Below are positions 1 through 11,200 of a stretch of 64,000 bases of DNA, in pieces (within the stretch, counting starts at the first letter, position 1; the number at the start of each line of letters is the position of its first letter). The stretch is from Prochilodus magdalenae (lineage: Eukaryota; Chordata; Actinopteri; Characiformes; Prochilodontidae): the NCBI GenBank assembly GCA_024036415.1, contig JAMWET010004081.1:120001-184000 (forward strand), in the 5' to 3' direction. Position numbers and translations under genes: made by a program. Below the pieces are notes generated by a model. It saw nothing but the letters and a program-made list of their open reading frames with translations. It ran no database searches and had not been told where the DNA came from.

Positions 1-178
1 ATACAGCGCTAATCATATTACAGGTGGGCCAGTGTAGTGTTAGGAGTTTTGCCCAAGGGCTCTTACTGGTGTAGCACAGCATAGTCACTCAGATCAGGAT
101 TCGAACCCCCATCTCCCACATATGGTGGTGGGTCACTGATGGTGTAGTGGTGTTATCAGCTGAGCTACACCAACCACT
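1..178 (-). mobile_element. tRNA-derived SINE, truncated by window edge
   Basis: Read on the minus strand, this segment begins with a tRNA-like A box (TGGTGTAGCTCAGCTGATAA, complement of about 153-172). A B box follows (GGGTTCGAATC, complement of 98-108). After it comes a body with the words AAGAGCCCTTGG, ACTCCTAACACTACACTGGCC and CACCTGTAATATGATTA. The same body, in the same order, recurs on the plus strand at about 59890-60080, so this is a dispersed family and not a single tRNA gene. The 3' tail lies off the left edge. The A/B boxes would act as an internal RNA polymerase III promoter; whether it is active is unknown. Confidence 0.75.
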
Positions 179-197
179 AATGGGAAAATCAGAGCTT

Positions 198-295
198 GTA
201 TTGGTTTGGTTGGCCTGCGCTTCGATGCTGCTGAAGCTACTCTATGGCACCAACAGTACAGCACCAGTCTGGACTCATGAGTTTCCATATTTGCT
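198..295 (+). repeat. Unclassified repeat module next to a Tc1-like end, copy 1
   Basis: About 98 bp starting GTATTGGTTTGGTTGGCC and containing TGCTGCTGAAGCTACTCTAT and GGCACCAACAGTACAGCA. The module recurs at 2322-2425 with only scattered changes. In both places it runs straight into the same Tc1-like terminal sequence. I cannot assign it to a named family. Confidence 0.7.
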
Positions 296-296
296 A

Positions 297-395
297 CACT
301 CATCATCAAAAGAACAGTTACTCCAATAGTCGCACCCAGATGGAATCCACCAACAGGAATGAAACGTGGTAGGTAGCTTTGGCGTTGTATATAGA
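297..395 (+). mobile_element. Tc1-like element, 5' terminal fragment (copy 0)
   Basis: A flanking TA at 295-296 is followed by CACTCATCATCAAAAG, then CACCCAGATGG, matching the ends of the copies at 2426, 7650 and 8883. The sub-terminal sequence (CACCAACAGGAATGAAACGTGG) also matches the copy at 8883. Similarity fades near 395 and no transposase sequence follows, so only the left end survives. Confidence 0.6.
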
Positions 396-2321
396 AGGTG
401 TAAATACTTCTAATCAGATTCAGATATATTTATATACGCAGCATAGCATGTACAAGCCACTTCTCTTGGTGCCAGTGTCAGCACAAAACGGGATTTTAAT
501 TAAAGGTGCCATATAATGGAAAACCGTGACGGGGGCCTCGACACTTTCCATACCCTTTCCAAGGAATCTAAATGTCAGTGGGCATGACTGATGTTCATTT
601 TTAACTGAGGTTGGTGTTGCTTCCTACTCACCAGCTTCTGGAATATTCCTTTCCAGCTTAAAGGCTGTAGGTGCCAGAATGTAATAGCAGCACCATTGAG
701 GGCACATAGGAAGCCAGGCTGTGCTCCTACATGTCACAGGCAGCAGCTTCACTAGGCGTTTGACCCTGAAGAGAAGGAAGAGAGGAGCAGTTCCACCTTT
801 ATTAGCACCACACTCCCAACAGCAGCCTGTAAGTAGCAGCCATGCTGTGTGATTGTATCCGTGTCCGTATCCTTTCATCTACTGTGTTGATGTCCAGATG
901 GAAAGCCAGTAGCTAGTATAGGTAGGGTTGCTCATAGCAAGTTCCAAGCAGCTAGCATTGCTAGCTATATACAGTATGAGGGCGGGGCTAATCTATACAG
1001 TGGCATCTCTAGGGTGGTCACTTTCATAGGGTCTCTCCGGTGGCCACTCCCAAAAAGGAGGACATCCCACCCACAAAAGCAGAACATTGAAAAGGGCAGT
1101 GTACTAGGGGTGTACTAACTGACTTGGATTTAGAGGGCTGACCTGCGGTTGGCTACTAGGTGAGTAACGATGTCACATGACCTTGGTAAACCAATGAAAT
1201 GCAAGGCATGTCTTTTAACACAGACAGGAGTCAATGGCACACATAGTGTTGTTGGTGAGTGAACATTTTAAATAGCTCATCCCGAAAAGGGGACTGTTAG
1301 GCATCTGTCCAGAAACTGCGCCGGATGGAGGACTGGGAGTTGAGAAACCGGACTCTCTGGCCACCCTAGGTGTCTCAGTATTAAACAGCCAATCAGAAGC
1401 TCACCCAGAAAAGGGACAACAGCTTGTTTTATTCTAGAACCAAATCTTAGGGTGGAAAACCACATCTGGGAGCTTTCCCCCGGAACAAAGACACATCTTT
1501 GACACATCATTCTTCTGCATGGAACATCAGAGAACAATTCAAAATGCATATATGTAATGCATATGTAATACATATCACAGAACAAATGTGCATTTACTGG
1601 CTATAGAAGACTAAACCTTCCAAAAACAGCTGGTCACTGTCCACACGGCTTCATGATGAGTGAAACAGACACACGACTATGACAACAGAAGCAGTAGCAG
1701 TGTTTACAGTCAGCTCTACTCTCCTGCTCGGCTGCTGTCCTGAAGTAAGGCCACGGCTCACAAAGCCCTTTCAGTGAAGCACATGATTTATTCAAAGGGC
1801 TATTTCTTTTATGTAACACCGCTGCTTTCTCTCCAATTCATCTCTGGCCTTGAGATAAACGCAGCGCTGAACTTAGCACGGACTGTTACAGCCACTGCTT
1901 CTGCTTCATCTCTTCAATGGGCTTTTTGTCCCAGGCTTGGGCCAACTCTGATTGCCTCCTGTGAAAGTCCTCTTAAAGGATAGACAAAGGGTCAATGACG
2001 GCCAGTGAAGATCAGCAAATGGGTTATGCTGAATTCCAGTTTTTCCTTTTTTTTAACGTCCTGCTTGCTCCCTTTTCTGTCTCATCAAATCCATTACAAG
2101 CGTGGTGTAATACATGGTGACCTAACCTGAGGTGAAGGCGCAGGTTCTGCTGAAATAGAAGACCAAAGGTTGAGAGGAGTCTTTAGGAAGCCTCATGAAA
2201 AACAGCATTATGGTCTGAGGCCGCTATTGATCATCAAAATGAATATGGCCGCCTCAGGGCTGATTAGCTGGTGCTCTTTGTTCAAACAGCAGTTTAACAA
2301 GTAGAGTGAAGGTCGGGGGTC
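396..2321. other. Intergenic stretch, no gene recognised
   Basis: No open frame here resembles a known protein. Two hints of old repeats are visible. TTAAAGGTGCCAT near 499-512 resembles the terminus of the element proposed at 17182. An imperfect inverted pair (CTCTAGGGTGGTCAC near 1008-1022, and TGGCCACCCTAGGTGTCTC near 1359-1377) could be the ends of a short DNA transposon. About 2220-2300 looks non-repetitive. The reading frame at 1774-1983 is unsupported. Confidence 0.5.
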
Positions 2322-2425
2322 GTATTGGTTTGGTTTGGCCGGTGCTGCAATGCTGCTGAAGCTACTCTATGGCACCAACAGTACAGCATTAGTCTGGATT
2401 GATAAGAGTTTGCATATTTTTGCTT
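2322..2425 (+). repeat. Unclassified repeat module next to a Tc1-like end, copy 2
   Basis: Second copy of the module at 198-295, sharing GTATTGGTTTGG, AATGCTGCTGAAGCTACTCT and ATGGCACCAACAGTACAGCA. Here the dinucleotide before the Tc1-like terminus is TT where copy 1 has TA. Confidence 0.7.
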
Positions 2426-2910
2426 CACTCATCTCAAAAGAACAGTTGGACAAATAGCTGCACCCAGAAGGTTTGGTGGGTAGGTTTGACATTGTGAGAG
2501 ATGCCAGTGATTCAAGTTTCACGCTCAGCTGGGCATGTGACAGAAGCTAGAACGTGCCTTATCGCTGTACCTGACTGATCCAACAGCCACAATGGTGGAC
2601 ATCCAGCGAGCAGTGATGCCCCCATGAGTCATCGTGTTAGTGCCAGTGCCATTGGCAGATGGCTGCACAACTCAGGACTACGTGCACACAGACCGTTACA
2701 ACGTCCGCCCTTAACACCACGTCAACGTCACCAAAGACTGCAATGGTGTCGTGACAGACTGTCATAGAGTGACTCAGAATGGCAGCGGGTCATCTTCAGT
2801 GATGAGTCCCACTTTTGTCTTGGTAAAGACGACCCACGAATCCATGTGGAGGCACCGTGGTCAGCGCCAACGTCTGTTGTCACACGTGCACCTCCACCCT
2901 GCGATAAACA
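2426..2910 (+). mobile_element. Tc1-like transposon, internally deleted and right-truncated (copy A)
   Basis: The left terminus CACTCATCTCAAAAG...CACCCAGAAGG matches copies B and C. A decayed transposase frame contains VIFSDESHFCL at 2789-2821; its D is the second acidic residue of the DDE/D catalytic triad in Tc1 transposases. Compared with copy C, the N-terminal DNA-binding part is missing: the sequence passes from GTACCTGACTGA directly to GGACATCCAGCGAGCAGTGA. Stops and frame changes make it inactive. The right inverted repeat is not found, so the end near 2910 is where similarity to copy C stops. Confidence 0.75.
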
Positions 2911-3149
2911 ATGGCAAAGCCAAAGCGAAGACACTTTGTAGTCTGATTGAGGTTAAGAGCATTCAGGTGGAGACATATCTGTAAAAGTCCAACTGGACTG
3001 GCATTTTAAACCACCACTATGTTGCTGCAACATTTATACACTCCTGGTAATCCATTAATAATGGATAATAATAATATTAATTAATCAATTAATAATGGGC
3101 TTCTAGCCCTCTTTGGTTCAGTAACAGTCTCTACGCTTCTGGGTTTACA
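2911..3149. other. Short unassigned spacer with AT-rich TAAT repeats
   Basis: No gene. About 3055-3097 is an AT-rich run of TAATAATAATATTAATTAAT type, likely simple-sequence decay. Confidence 0.4.
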
Positions 3150-3515
3150 TTAGATGTTGGAACATTGTTGTGAAGATTTGATTGAGCATCAGCAAAGTCT
3201 GGTACTGATGTTGGATAATCAGTTCTGAGTCACTCCAACTCATCCCAAAGGTACAGAGTGAAACTCCATCAGTCCAGAGAGCACAGTTTCACTGGTCCAC
3301 AGCCCAGTTGCCCTGGGGCGGGGAGCTTTATACCCCTGTAGCTGACACTCGACATTTGGCGTGGTGACTTTCAGCTCATGTGAAGTTGCTCCAGAGTGTC
3401 CTATTCTACCAGTTAGGCCTTTCAAACTGTGTGCATAACTAAACACCTGTTTCAGCAATAGTACCTGAACTCACTAATTTGCAAAGGTGTCTGGAAACTT
3501 TGGGACAGTGTATGA
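3150..3515. mobile_element. Non-autonomous fish interspersed repeat, copy 1
   Basis: The sequence runs TAGATGTTGGAACATTGTTG, then CAACTCATCCCAAAGG, CCAGAGAGCACAGTTTCAC and finally a GGAAACTTTGGGACAGTGTA end. From general familiarity with fish genomes this resembles a widespread Tc1-related non-autonomous element ending in a 'TTTGGACATATAGTG' type terminus. A second, shorter copy is at 4337-4481. The class assignment is recalled knowledge and was not tested. Confidence 0.5.
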
Positions 3516-4336
3516 ACTGTGAAAAAAAATGAGGCATTGAAACTTGAAGTGCGAAAACAGCTCTTAGGATTGCGTCTTGTGTACCGTGCTTTGAGCAAAC
3601 CTTTGGCTGGTACCGTGGAGCATGTTTACAAGTCGCTCTTGTACATTCATAACTATCGCTCTCAATTAAGATATCAAACAACATCACAGTCACTAGGAGA
3701 TCTCACTATTACTCAAACATCAATAGACTCTAATTTCAGCTGGCATGAAGCGAGTGAGCCCGAGCTCCCTGGCGAACTGCTTCTGGAGGGCCTTCTTGCT
3801 TTCTAGTCAGACAAGCACGAGCGTTTGAACTGAATGGAGGTGATTATGAAAGCGCGAGTCCTTGATTAAGAACGCTCTGTCACGGCAAAGCCGCGCACAC
3901 AATGACCGGCTCAGGAACCTCTGCAGGTTGCGATTCGCATCACCATGGTTACCTCACGCTCTGGACCTTCATTAGATTCTTTCAGGATCGGAGTGTTGCC
4001 AGACAAATCACCTTTCTGCGCTAAAAATAAACAGGCAAATGGAGTTTACTCATCTGCCACCACTGGGTGAGCAAACGCTCCGGTTAACGATGCGAAATCA
4101 GCCGGCGTGTGTGAATCTAGAGCGGCACATGGTGAATGGCTGGGAATGAGATTGAAGCACCTCATAGGCTTGGAACTAAGTAACTCACTCACTCATTGAT
4201 GGTTCTTAACAAGAGGGCGCTGTTTCACAAGTGTGCAATTTCACATCACTGAGTGCACTCTAAAGATGTTATCTGTCATGAGGTTATTGAAAACTATGCC
4301 ATGTAATTTTTACTCTTTAGTAAATCTGTCTTAACG
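3516..4336. other. Non-repetitive intergenic stretch, no gene recognised
   Basis: No protein similarity is recognised. About 3790-4145 is richer in GC and CpG than its surroundings and contains no repeat that I recognise, so it could be a conserved non-coding element. The open frame at 3519-3806 shows no domain and is not supported as a gene. Confidence 0.4.
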
Positions 4337-4481
4337 TTAGATGTTGGAACATTGTTGTGAGGATTTGATTGAGCATTAGGTTGAGGGTTATGTTGGATAA
4401 TCAGAGTCACTACAACTCATCTCAAAGGTTCAGAGTGAAACTCTATCGCTCCAGAGAACGCAGTTTCACCTATATAGTGTA
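4337..4481. mobile_element. Non-autonomous fish interspersed repeat, copy 2, internally deleted
   Basis: Shares TTAGATGTTGGAACATTGTT, GATTTGATTGAGCATTAG, CAACTCATCTCAAAGG and CCAGAGAACGCAGTTTCACC with 3150-3300. It then jumps to TATATAGTGTA, consistent with loss of the middle and retention of the terminal motif. Confidence 0.55.
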
Positions 4482-5069
4482 GCTTTAACCAGCGTCTGCA
4501 TACATTTATTATCAAAGCAGTTATTAAATTGACATTCAGTACAGAGACCTGGACTTCAACCCAATAATCTGGCTATTCTGTGAATGTTTACCTGGACTTC
4601 AACCCAATAATGAAACTATTGTTACGTTTACCCTGCATTTGAAATCTTTGTGTATTATCATAATAGGACATTATGCAAAACATACAATACAATAAATGCA
4701 GAAAATGTACATAAAGCATAATTTGGCTTTCTGACATAATAGAACAACATAACTGCTAATCCAAAATCATGGTACAGGTAGAATGGATAATGGATTTTCA
4801 TTGGAGAGGTTCGGTTTAGAGCAAAAACTCTAATATGCTGCAATATGACAGCATTGTGTATGTATATAAACATGTCTTAAAGTAAACTTTGGCATAAAAG
4901 TTTGACCTTGAATGTTCATCACATGGATCTTTCCTCAGTGTGTTTGTTGGGTAGAGACAGTGTCACGTGTACCATCTATTCAGTAGAAATTTGATTATTT
5001 AATGACTCATGAAGTTCCATTATCAGTTTGCTCATGAGATTGTAAATGTGGTGTATGTAAGGAAATACA
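4482..5069. other. Unassigned AT-rich spacer
   Basis: No gene is recognised. CCTGGACTTCAACCCAATAAT occurs twice, near 4549-4569 and 4591-4611, giving a short direct repeat about 42 bp apart. The minus-strand frame at 4658-4873 looks like chance. Confidence 0.4.
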
Positions 5070-5300
5070 CTGGCACGTTTAGACTGCTGTGTGCCACAGT
5101 GCCACAGTGGCTGTGCTGTGTGGTTGGAGCCCTGAATGTTTGATCACAGGGTTGTGGGCTCAACACCCTGGTCTACAAAGTCTCTCCAAAGCGCTTGACC
5201 CCCACGGGCATGTTATGGCTGACCCTGTGTTACCTAGGGAAAAGAATTTAGTTGTACTGTGCAAAGTGAATGAGCATAATGACAATAAATGTTGTTCATT
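5070..5300 (+). mobile_element. Probable SINE
   Basis: A tRNA-like head is suggested by GGGTTGTGGGCTCAACACCC (5151-5170, B-box-like). The 3' end AAGAATTTAGTTGTACTGTGC ... TGACAATAAATG resembles tails I associate with fish short retroposons. The A-box region is poorly preserved. A decayed LINE 3' end is the main alternative. Confidence 0.4.
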
Positions 5301-5339
5301 TCTCAAAAGCACAGGACATTCCTGCATGAATGACTAGAA

Positions 5340-5702
5340 ACATTAGTTCACCAGACCAAATATGTGTCACCTGTGACTGAGACACACCTAATAGCAGGCA
5401 ATACCTCCAAAAGCACAAGCTGTGAGTCGGCATGGACTGAACAAGTTTCTGGATGTTGGGCCTATCAATGTTCAGACACTCCTGCATCAATTAATTGGCC
5501 AGCTGGTCTAGAATTGGTGGATGCCTTCCCTGTCACAATTCCAATGAGAATTCCCTGTAGACTGCTGGTAGACCCGTATGACCATACGCTTCCATACACC
5601 TGCAGATTCAGCTACTTCCTTCACACTATGGTCTTTGCCATGCCCACATGCAGTCACTCCTTTTAGCCAATCATTAACATCTGCTCTGGAGACATTTTCC
5701 AC
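5340..5702 (-). mobile_element. Tc1-like transposase remnant, internally deleted
   Basis: On the minus strand, a frame from 5702 down to 5508 reads like an N-terminal helix-turn-helix of a Tc1-type transposase (KEVAESAGVWKRMVIRVYQQ). After a stop, another minus-strand frame (within 5490-5296) contains MQECLNIDRPNIQKLVQSMP, which resembles the C-terminal tail of Tc1 transposases. The catalytic core that should lie between them (about 200 residues in the family) is absent. Inverted terminal repeats were not identified. The assignment rests on motif resemblance only. Confidence 0.5.
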
Positions 5703-6914
5703 ACATTAAACAAGACATTCCTGGCATTATGGTAAGTGGGCACCCCTTCCTTAAACCTGCAATGAAGGTACGTGCAACAAAAGTGGCTAATACACTAAAG
5801 ATGTTTCCAGCCATGCTTGTTTTGGCCACCCATTTCAAGGACTCCATAAGCCTGGGTTGTAATAAACCACTCCCACATTTATTATGAATTACAGCTCCCT
5901 GTGTTACAAGTTCCTCCTGGTAAAATTAAGATGATAGAATTTAGTTTTCACATATTAAAGTCCATTCCAGAAAAGCTAATGGCTTGCCGCAGTGTGGGGT
6001 TTAACAGACACAGAATGATTCCACCTAGCCTTCCTGTTTTTAGCTCTTAACGTCATGACCCAAAAAGTAGGAACTAGTGTGTCATGTCGTCTTCTTCTCC
6101 CAGGCTGAGCGTGCTTCTAGTTGAGAGGTGCGATGTCAGGATACAGCGGAACGAACAGCATAACAGAACAGCACTCGAAGTGCTCCCCAGTTCTGCGCTA
6201 CACATTCACGGCCCAAGGACAAAGTGTTCCAGCTGGTTTACTAGCTGACGGGAAAATCAAACCATACAAACTGTGGATAAACACCCATCAGTTGACGGTA
6301 GGGAAACATTTAGCCATGTTAAATGATCCGTCACAGTCTTTTGTACATGTCCAAACTGGTGATGTTGTCTAGAACAGGTTCAGAAGTCAATTTAGACCAT
6401 CCCTGTCCCGTATATGTGGCGTCGTCTGAACTGTTGATGTGTGCATGATATTGCGTGTCAGGATGGATACGGATGAGCGCACACTCACAGATACGTACAT
6501 AAGCATCCATGTGAGAGAGTATGTGTGCATGCTGGGGAGGGGGGGGTGGGGTGGTCTGCATAATCATGGATTAATTTAACTCTGATGATGAACACTTCTG
6601 CCTGCAAAATGCAGCACGCAGGAACTACCGCCCAACTGTCAGTCAAACAATGATAATGGAGGCTATAATAAGCATTGCAGGTCTGCGTATATTGCCCTCG
6701 TTCAAATCGAGATGTTGACTCTTTAGCCCTACAGTAGAAGTCATTAGGCCTGGAAGGTCTAGTTCAAGTTAACATTGACTGTGAACCCAACCATGCATAC
6801 TGGTCTATCTGTTAATTTGTTTTGGTGGATCTGTGTTGCACTTCTCAGCCTAGTAATGGTGTATTAGAATGATGCTGCAACACCTGTACTTGTTATTACA
6901 TATTTCATACCATA
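5703..6914. other. Intergenic stretch, no gene recognised
   Basis: Holds a G-rich run at about 6532-6553 (GGGGAGGGGGGGTGGGGTGG) that could form a G-quadruplex. No coding signal is recognised. The frame at 6121-6372 shows no known domain. Confidence 0.4.
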
Positions 6915-6916
6915 TA

Positions 6917-7650
6917 CACACATATAGTCGGATAGCAATGTTATCGGGAAGGAAGATAAATCTTACCAGGAATAAAAGGTGATACATTTAGACTGATATG
7001 GACAATATTTATTGAGCTACACATACAGAAGTAGCATCTCTCAGTAGGGAGTTGTAGAGGTTCCTAATGGGGTCCTGTGATAATCCATCCCATACAGCTT
7101 GAATATCCTCACACAGTTCCTACAGATGGTGCGGTAGAGTGGAAGTGGAGTAACACCAGGCCCTTTGGACGTGTGACATTTTACAACAAACCTTCATTAA
7201 CCACGGTGCCTTCACACACAGATTCGTTGGTCGTCTTCACTAATACAAAAGCGGGACTCATCACTGAAGATGACCCGCTGCCATTCTGAGTCACTCCACG
7301 ACAGTCTGGCAGGACAACATTGCAGTCTTTGGTGATGTTGACGCAGTGTTAAGGACAGTTGTTGTAATGGTCTGCCTGCATATAGTCCAGCCGTCTGCCA
7401 ATGGTGCTGGCACTAACAGGATGACTCATGGAGGACACCACTGCTCACTGAATGTCTGCCATTGTGGCTGTTGGGTCAGTCAGGTACAGTGGTAAGGCCC
7501 GTCCCTGCTTATGTCACACGCACGTATGAACATGAAACTTGAATCATTGGTATGTCTCACCATGTCAAACCTACCCACCAAGTTCCATTCCTGTCTGTTG
7601 ATACCTTCTGGGTGGAGTTATATGTGCAACTGCTCTTTTGATGATGAGTG
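6917..7650 (-). mobile_element. Tc1-like transposon, internally deleted (copy B)
   Basis: Bounded by TA at 6915-6916 and 7651-7652. The right end reads, on the minus strand, CACTCATCATCAAAAGAGCA...CACCCAGAAGG; the left end is a degraded CACACATATAGTC. Read on the minus strand, the transposase region around 7250-7280 has the VIFSDESRF signature (second catalytic D). The N-terminal DNA-binding part is missing at the same place as in copy A: GTACCTGACTGACCCAACAG, then CCACAATGGCAGACATTCAG. The total of 734 bp compares with 977 bp for copy C. Frame breaks make it inactive. Confidence 0.8.
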
Positions 7651-7652
7651 TA

Positions 7653-7770
7653 TTTTAAGTTATTTAATATTGCCTTTAGTAAAGGATGTATACAAGGCAT
7701 GATTGCAGTGAATGTCATATTTTCCATCATTCTGGCTATACTGAGTCCTCACAAAAAGCTAAATGCCCGC
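7653..7770. other. Spacer between Tc1-like copy B and the CA repeat
   Basis: No feature recognised. Confidence 0.4.
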
Positions 7771-8300
<530 letters not shown>

Positions 8301-8880
8301 TTACAGAGCAAAATGAATGCTTGGGTAAATGAGATGGGGACCCCCACTGTGAGGGACCTCATTCTCTCTGTTCTCCTCTCTCTTGCTCTAGGCTGAAAGT
8401 CATTCAGCAGTCGTGCAGATAACAGACCACATGACCACCCTAACATCTTCCTCTACTGGTCTTTGTTTTCTATCTTGAGCTGTTAGAATAGTGCATAATT
8501 GGTATTATCCTTGGGTGAGCATATGGAAGGAGGCCAAGGGGCTTTGATCACAGTGTAATCAGTCACCAGGAGCACAATGGGAAATGCCTTATGTCAAATC
8601 TTATGAGATCATACTGGCTTATGTGGTGGAAGTGAGACTTAGCATCTCAAATGAAATAATAAGTGGTTCCCAGGTGCTTTACCTGTATAGACGTTGCCCT
8701 GATAATAAACATATATGGGCAGGTCATCTACAGTCGCCAAATTTAGGTCCAACCTATACATCATTACTGTGGGATAATGGGGAATTAGTGCTGCTCTGAC
8801 AGATGGCTGCTTAACCCACATTCCAGCTGACAAACAAAGGCTATGCCCGTATTGCAGGCAACACCAATTTGGCTTTCAAA
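8301..8880. other. Intergenic spacer, no gene recognised
   Basis: No coding or repeat signal that I can name. Confidence 0.4.
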
Positions 8881-8882
8881 TA

Positions 8883-9859
8883 CACCCATCATAAAAAATT
8901 ATCTGAACCCAGAAGGAATCAACCTACAGAGATAAAACCTGGTGGGTAGGTGTGACATTGTGAGACATGCGAATGATTGTTTCACGCATTCAAGACAGGG
9001 CTTATCGCTGTACCTGACTGACTATATAAGACTGTGCTGTGTTGGCAGCATCCTGTGCAAGTGATGTATGTCTCAGAGAAGAGTCTGAAAGCAATTCAAA
9101 CTGCTGGAAGAGTTGCACGCCATACTTGTCATGTGGATATTGCCATAGCACGCTGCTGGCAGCAGTGGATAGAAGAAGGCATGCACCAGAATCTGGGAAA
9201 CCATGGAAAGAGAACTGACGGATTATCTTACATGCATGACAGAGCAGTCAGGATTCAGGACATTCAGCGAGCAGTGAGGCACTCCATGAGTCATCCTGTT
9301 AGTGCCAGCGCCACTGGCAGACGACTGCAATATGAGGGACTACATGCACGCAGACCGTTACGACGACTGCCCTTGACCACATCAACAGCATCGAAGACTG
9401 CAGTGGTGTCGTACCAGACTGTCGTGGAGTGACTCAGAATGGTGATGGGTCATCTTCAGCGACGAGTCCCGCTTTTGTCTTTGTGGAGACGACCAATGAA
9501 TCCATGTGTGGGGGGCTCTGTGGTCAGCACCGAGATGAACGGTTTGTTGTCCTTTGTCACACGTCCAGAAGGCCTGGTGTCACTCCACCTCCACCCTACC
9601 GCCCAGTCTGGAGGAACTGTGAGAGAATATTCAAGCTGCATGGGATGGATTTTTCACTGGATACTATTAGGAACCTACAGCTCCATACCGAGACACCATA
9701 CTGAGAGACAGACTTCTGTATGTGTAGCTCAATAAATATTGATCATATCAGTCTAAATGTATCATCATTTATTGATCCTTGTAACCTTTATCCACCTTCC
9801 CAACGGCACTGCACTCCCACACCTCCTTCTGGGTGGAGCTATGTTTTGGACTATGAGTG
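8883..9859 (+). mobile_element. Tc1-like transposon, most complete copy (copy C), inactive
   Basis: Flanked by TA at 8881-8882 and 9860-9861, the duplicated target of Tc1/mariner elements. The left end CACCCATCATAAAAAATTAT...ACCCAGAAGG and right end CCTTCTGGGTGGAGC...ATGAGTG are inverted repeats of each other. A frame from 9034 to 9432 covers the N-terminal half of a transposase, with a helix-turn-helix region (RVARHTCHVDIAIARCWQQW) and a second DNA-binding segment ending HARRPLRRLPL. A frame change then leads to VIFSDESRFCL (9449-9481), with the second catalytic Asp. Stops beyond that prevent a full protein. The element is 977 bp; intact Tc1-like elements are usually longer, so the C-terminal part is also eroded. 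Confidence 0.85.
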
Positions 9860-9861
9860 TA

Positions 9862-10175
9862 TGATCCTTAGTCTAATAACCCTCAGTGCCTGTCTGTAAG
9901 GGAAGTAGGGGAAGTGTCATGTCTGTGTCTCTAATTAGGTCAGCCATGTTCTTGCGAGTACGTGTGTACTAAACATACGCTTGGACTGGGCGGTCCTAAT
10001 CTTGGGTAAAACTTCCGTAAGCATTCCCCTGACCAATCACAAGACTCATGTCCCTTAACCCGCCCACACAAAACAGTTTTAGAGTCAGAGAAACTTGGCG
10101 AGCTAAACCTAACCAGCATAACCAAACATTACCAAGCTAGCTAGCATCTCCTGCCTATAGCTGCATGCTACCCCT
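9862..10175. other. Spacer upstream of a minisatellite
   Basis: No gene. About 9960-10110 has a CpG-containing, possibly repeat-derived composition (GGGCGGTCCTAATCTTGGG, GACCAATCACAAGACTCATG), but no family could be named. Confidence 0.35.
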
Positions 10176-10348
10176 TCATTCCTTTATCCATACACCAACA
10201 CTGGTCCTTCATACATTCATTCCTTTATCTGTCACTAGCATTGTTCTTTCATTGTTGATTCCTTTATCCATATTCTAACATTGTTCCTTCATCCATTCTT
10301 TTCTTTTATAAATCACCAACATTGTTCCTTTATCCATCCCTTCATTCA
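10176..10348. repeat. Minisatellite, about 41-bp unit, four copies
   Basis: The core TTCCTTTATCC...AACATTGTTCCTTCAT starts near 10180, 10221, 10260 and 10302, giving spacings of 41, 39 and 42 bp. Units differ at several positions, so the array is old. Confidence 0.8.
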
Positions 10349-10479
10349 TGTGTTGCTTAGTCCTTTATGTTTACAATAATTATGAAAAAATAAAGATTGT
10401 AAAAGTGAAGCACAATGGATAGATACTAAGCTTTATTAACAGGTGATAAGAGGTAATAGTGAAGTATTTATATCTGAAT

Positions 10480-11121
10480 TTTTATTTGCATGGTTAAGTG
10501 GTTCTTCAGATTGGTGGCGAATGTGTTTTGTATGGTTCTAAAAACGTTTTTGAAAATAGTTCTATATATCAGCCAAAAAGGTTCCTCTGTTCTTAAGATG
10601 TCAAGCTTGTAAATGTAGAAAACCCTTTAGGGTGCTATATAGAACCATGCCATGCTTAAATGGTTCCTTAAATGATGAAGTGGGATGTACTGTATATGGT
10701 TCTATATGGAACGTTTTGATGTTGTTATGATGACTAGCAAACCAGTTTTATATATAGACCCATATACAGAACTCTTATTACAATATACGTACAATAGTCT
10801 ATTAGTCTACCACGCACAATAGGATTATCTATAGAATTGGTGGTCTTGATGGAGAATTAATTATATATGGTTCTATATAGAACTTATGTTTCTAAATAGA
10901 AAGGCTATATATAGAATATAGAAGAGCCATCTCACTATACAAAGGACTATGTAAGCATGAAAGGGTTATGTATAGAACCCATGGTAAAATGTTTTCTCAG
11001 ACTGATGGAGAATGTGTTGTGTATGATTCTATATAGAACCATATATTATTCTTTCTCCATCAAGAACCCTTTAGACACAATAGAAATCATGGTTCTAAAT
11101 AGAAAGGCTCTATAAAGAATC

Positions 11122-11200
<79 letters not shown>

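Noticed and set aside
98..175. A tRNA gene on the minus strand
   Set aside because: A and B boxes are present, but the spacing and flanks do not fold into a full cloverleaf, and the body recurs at 59890-60080, so it is a SINE.
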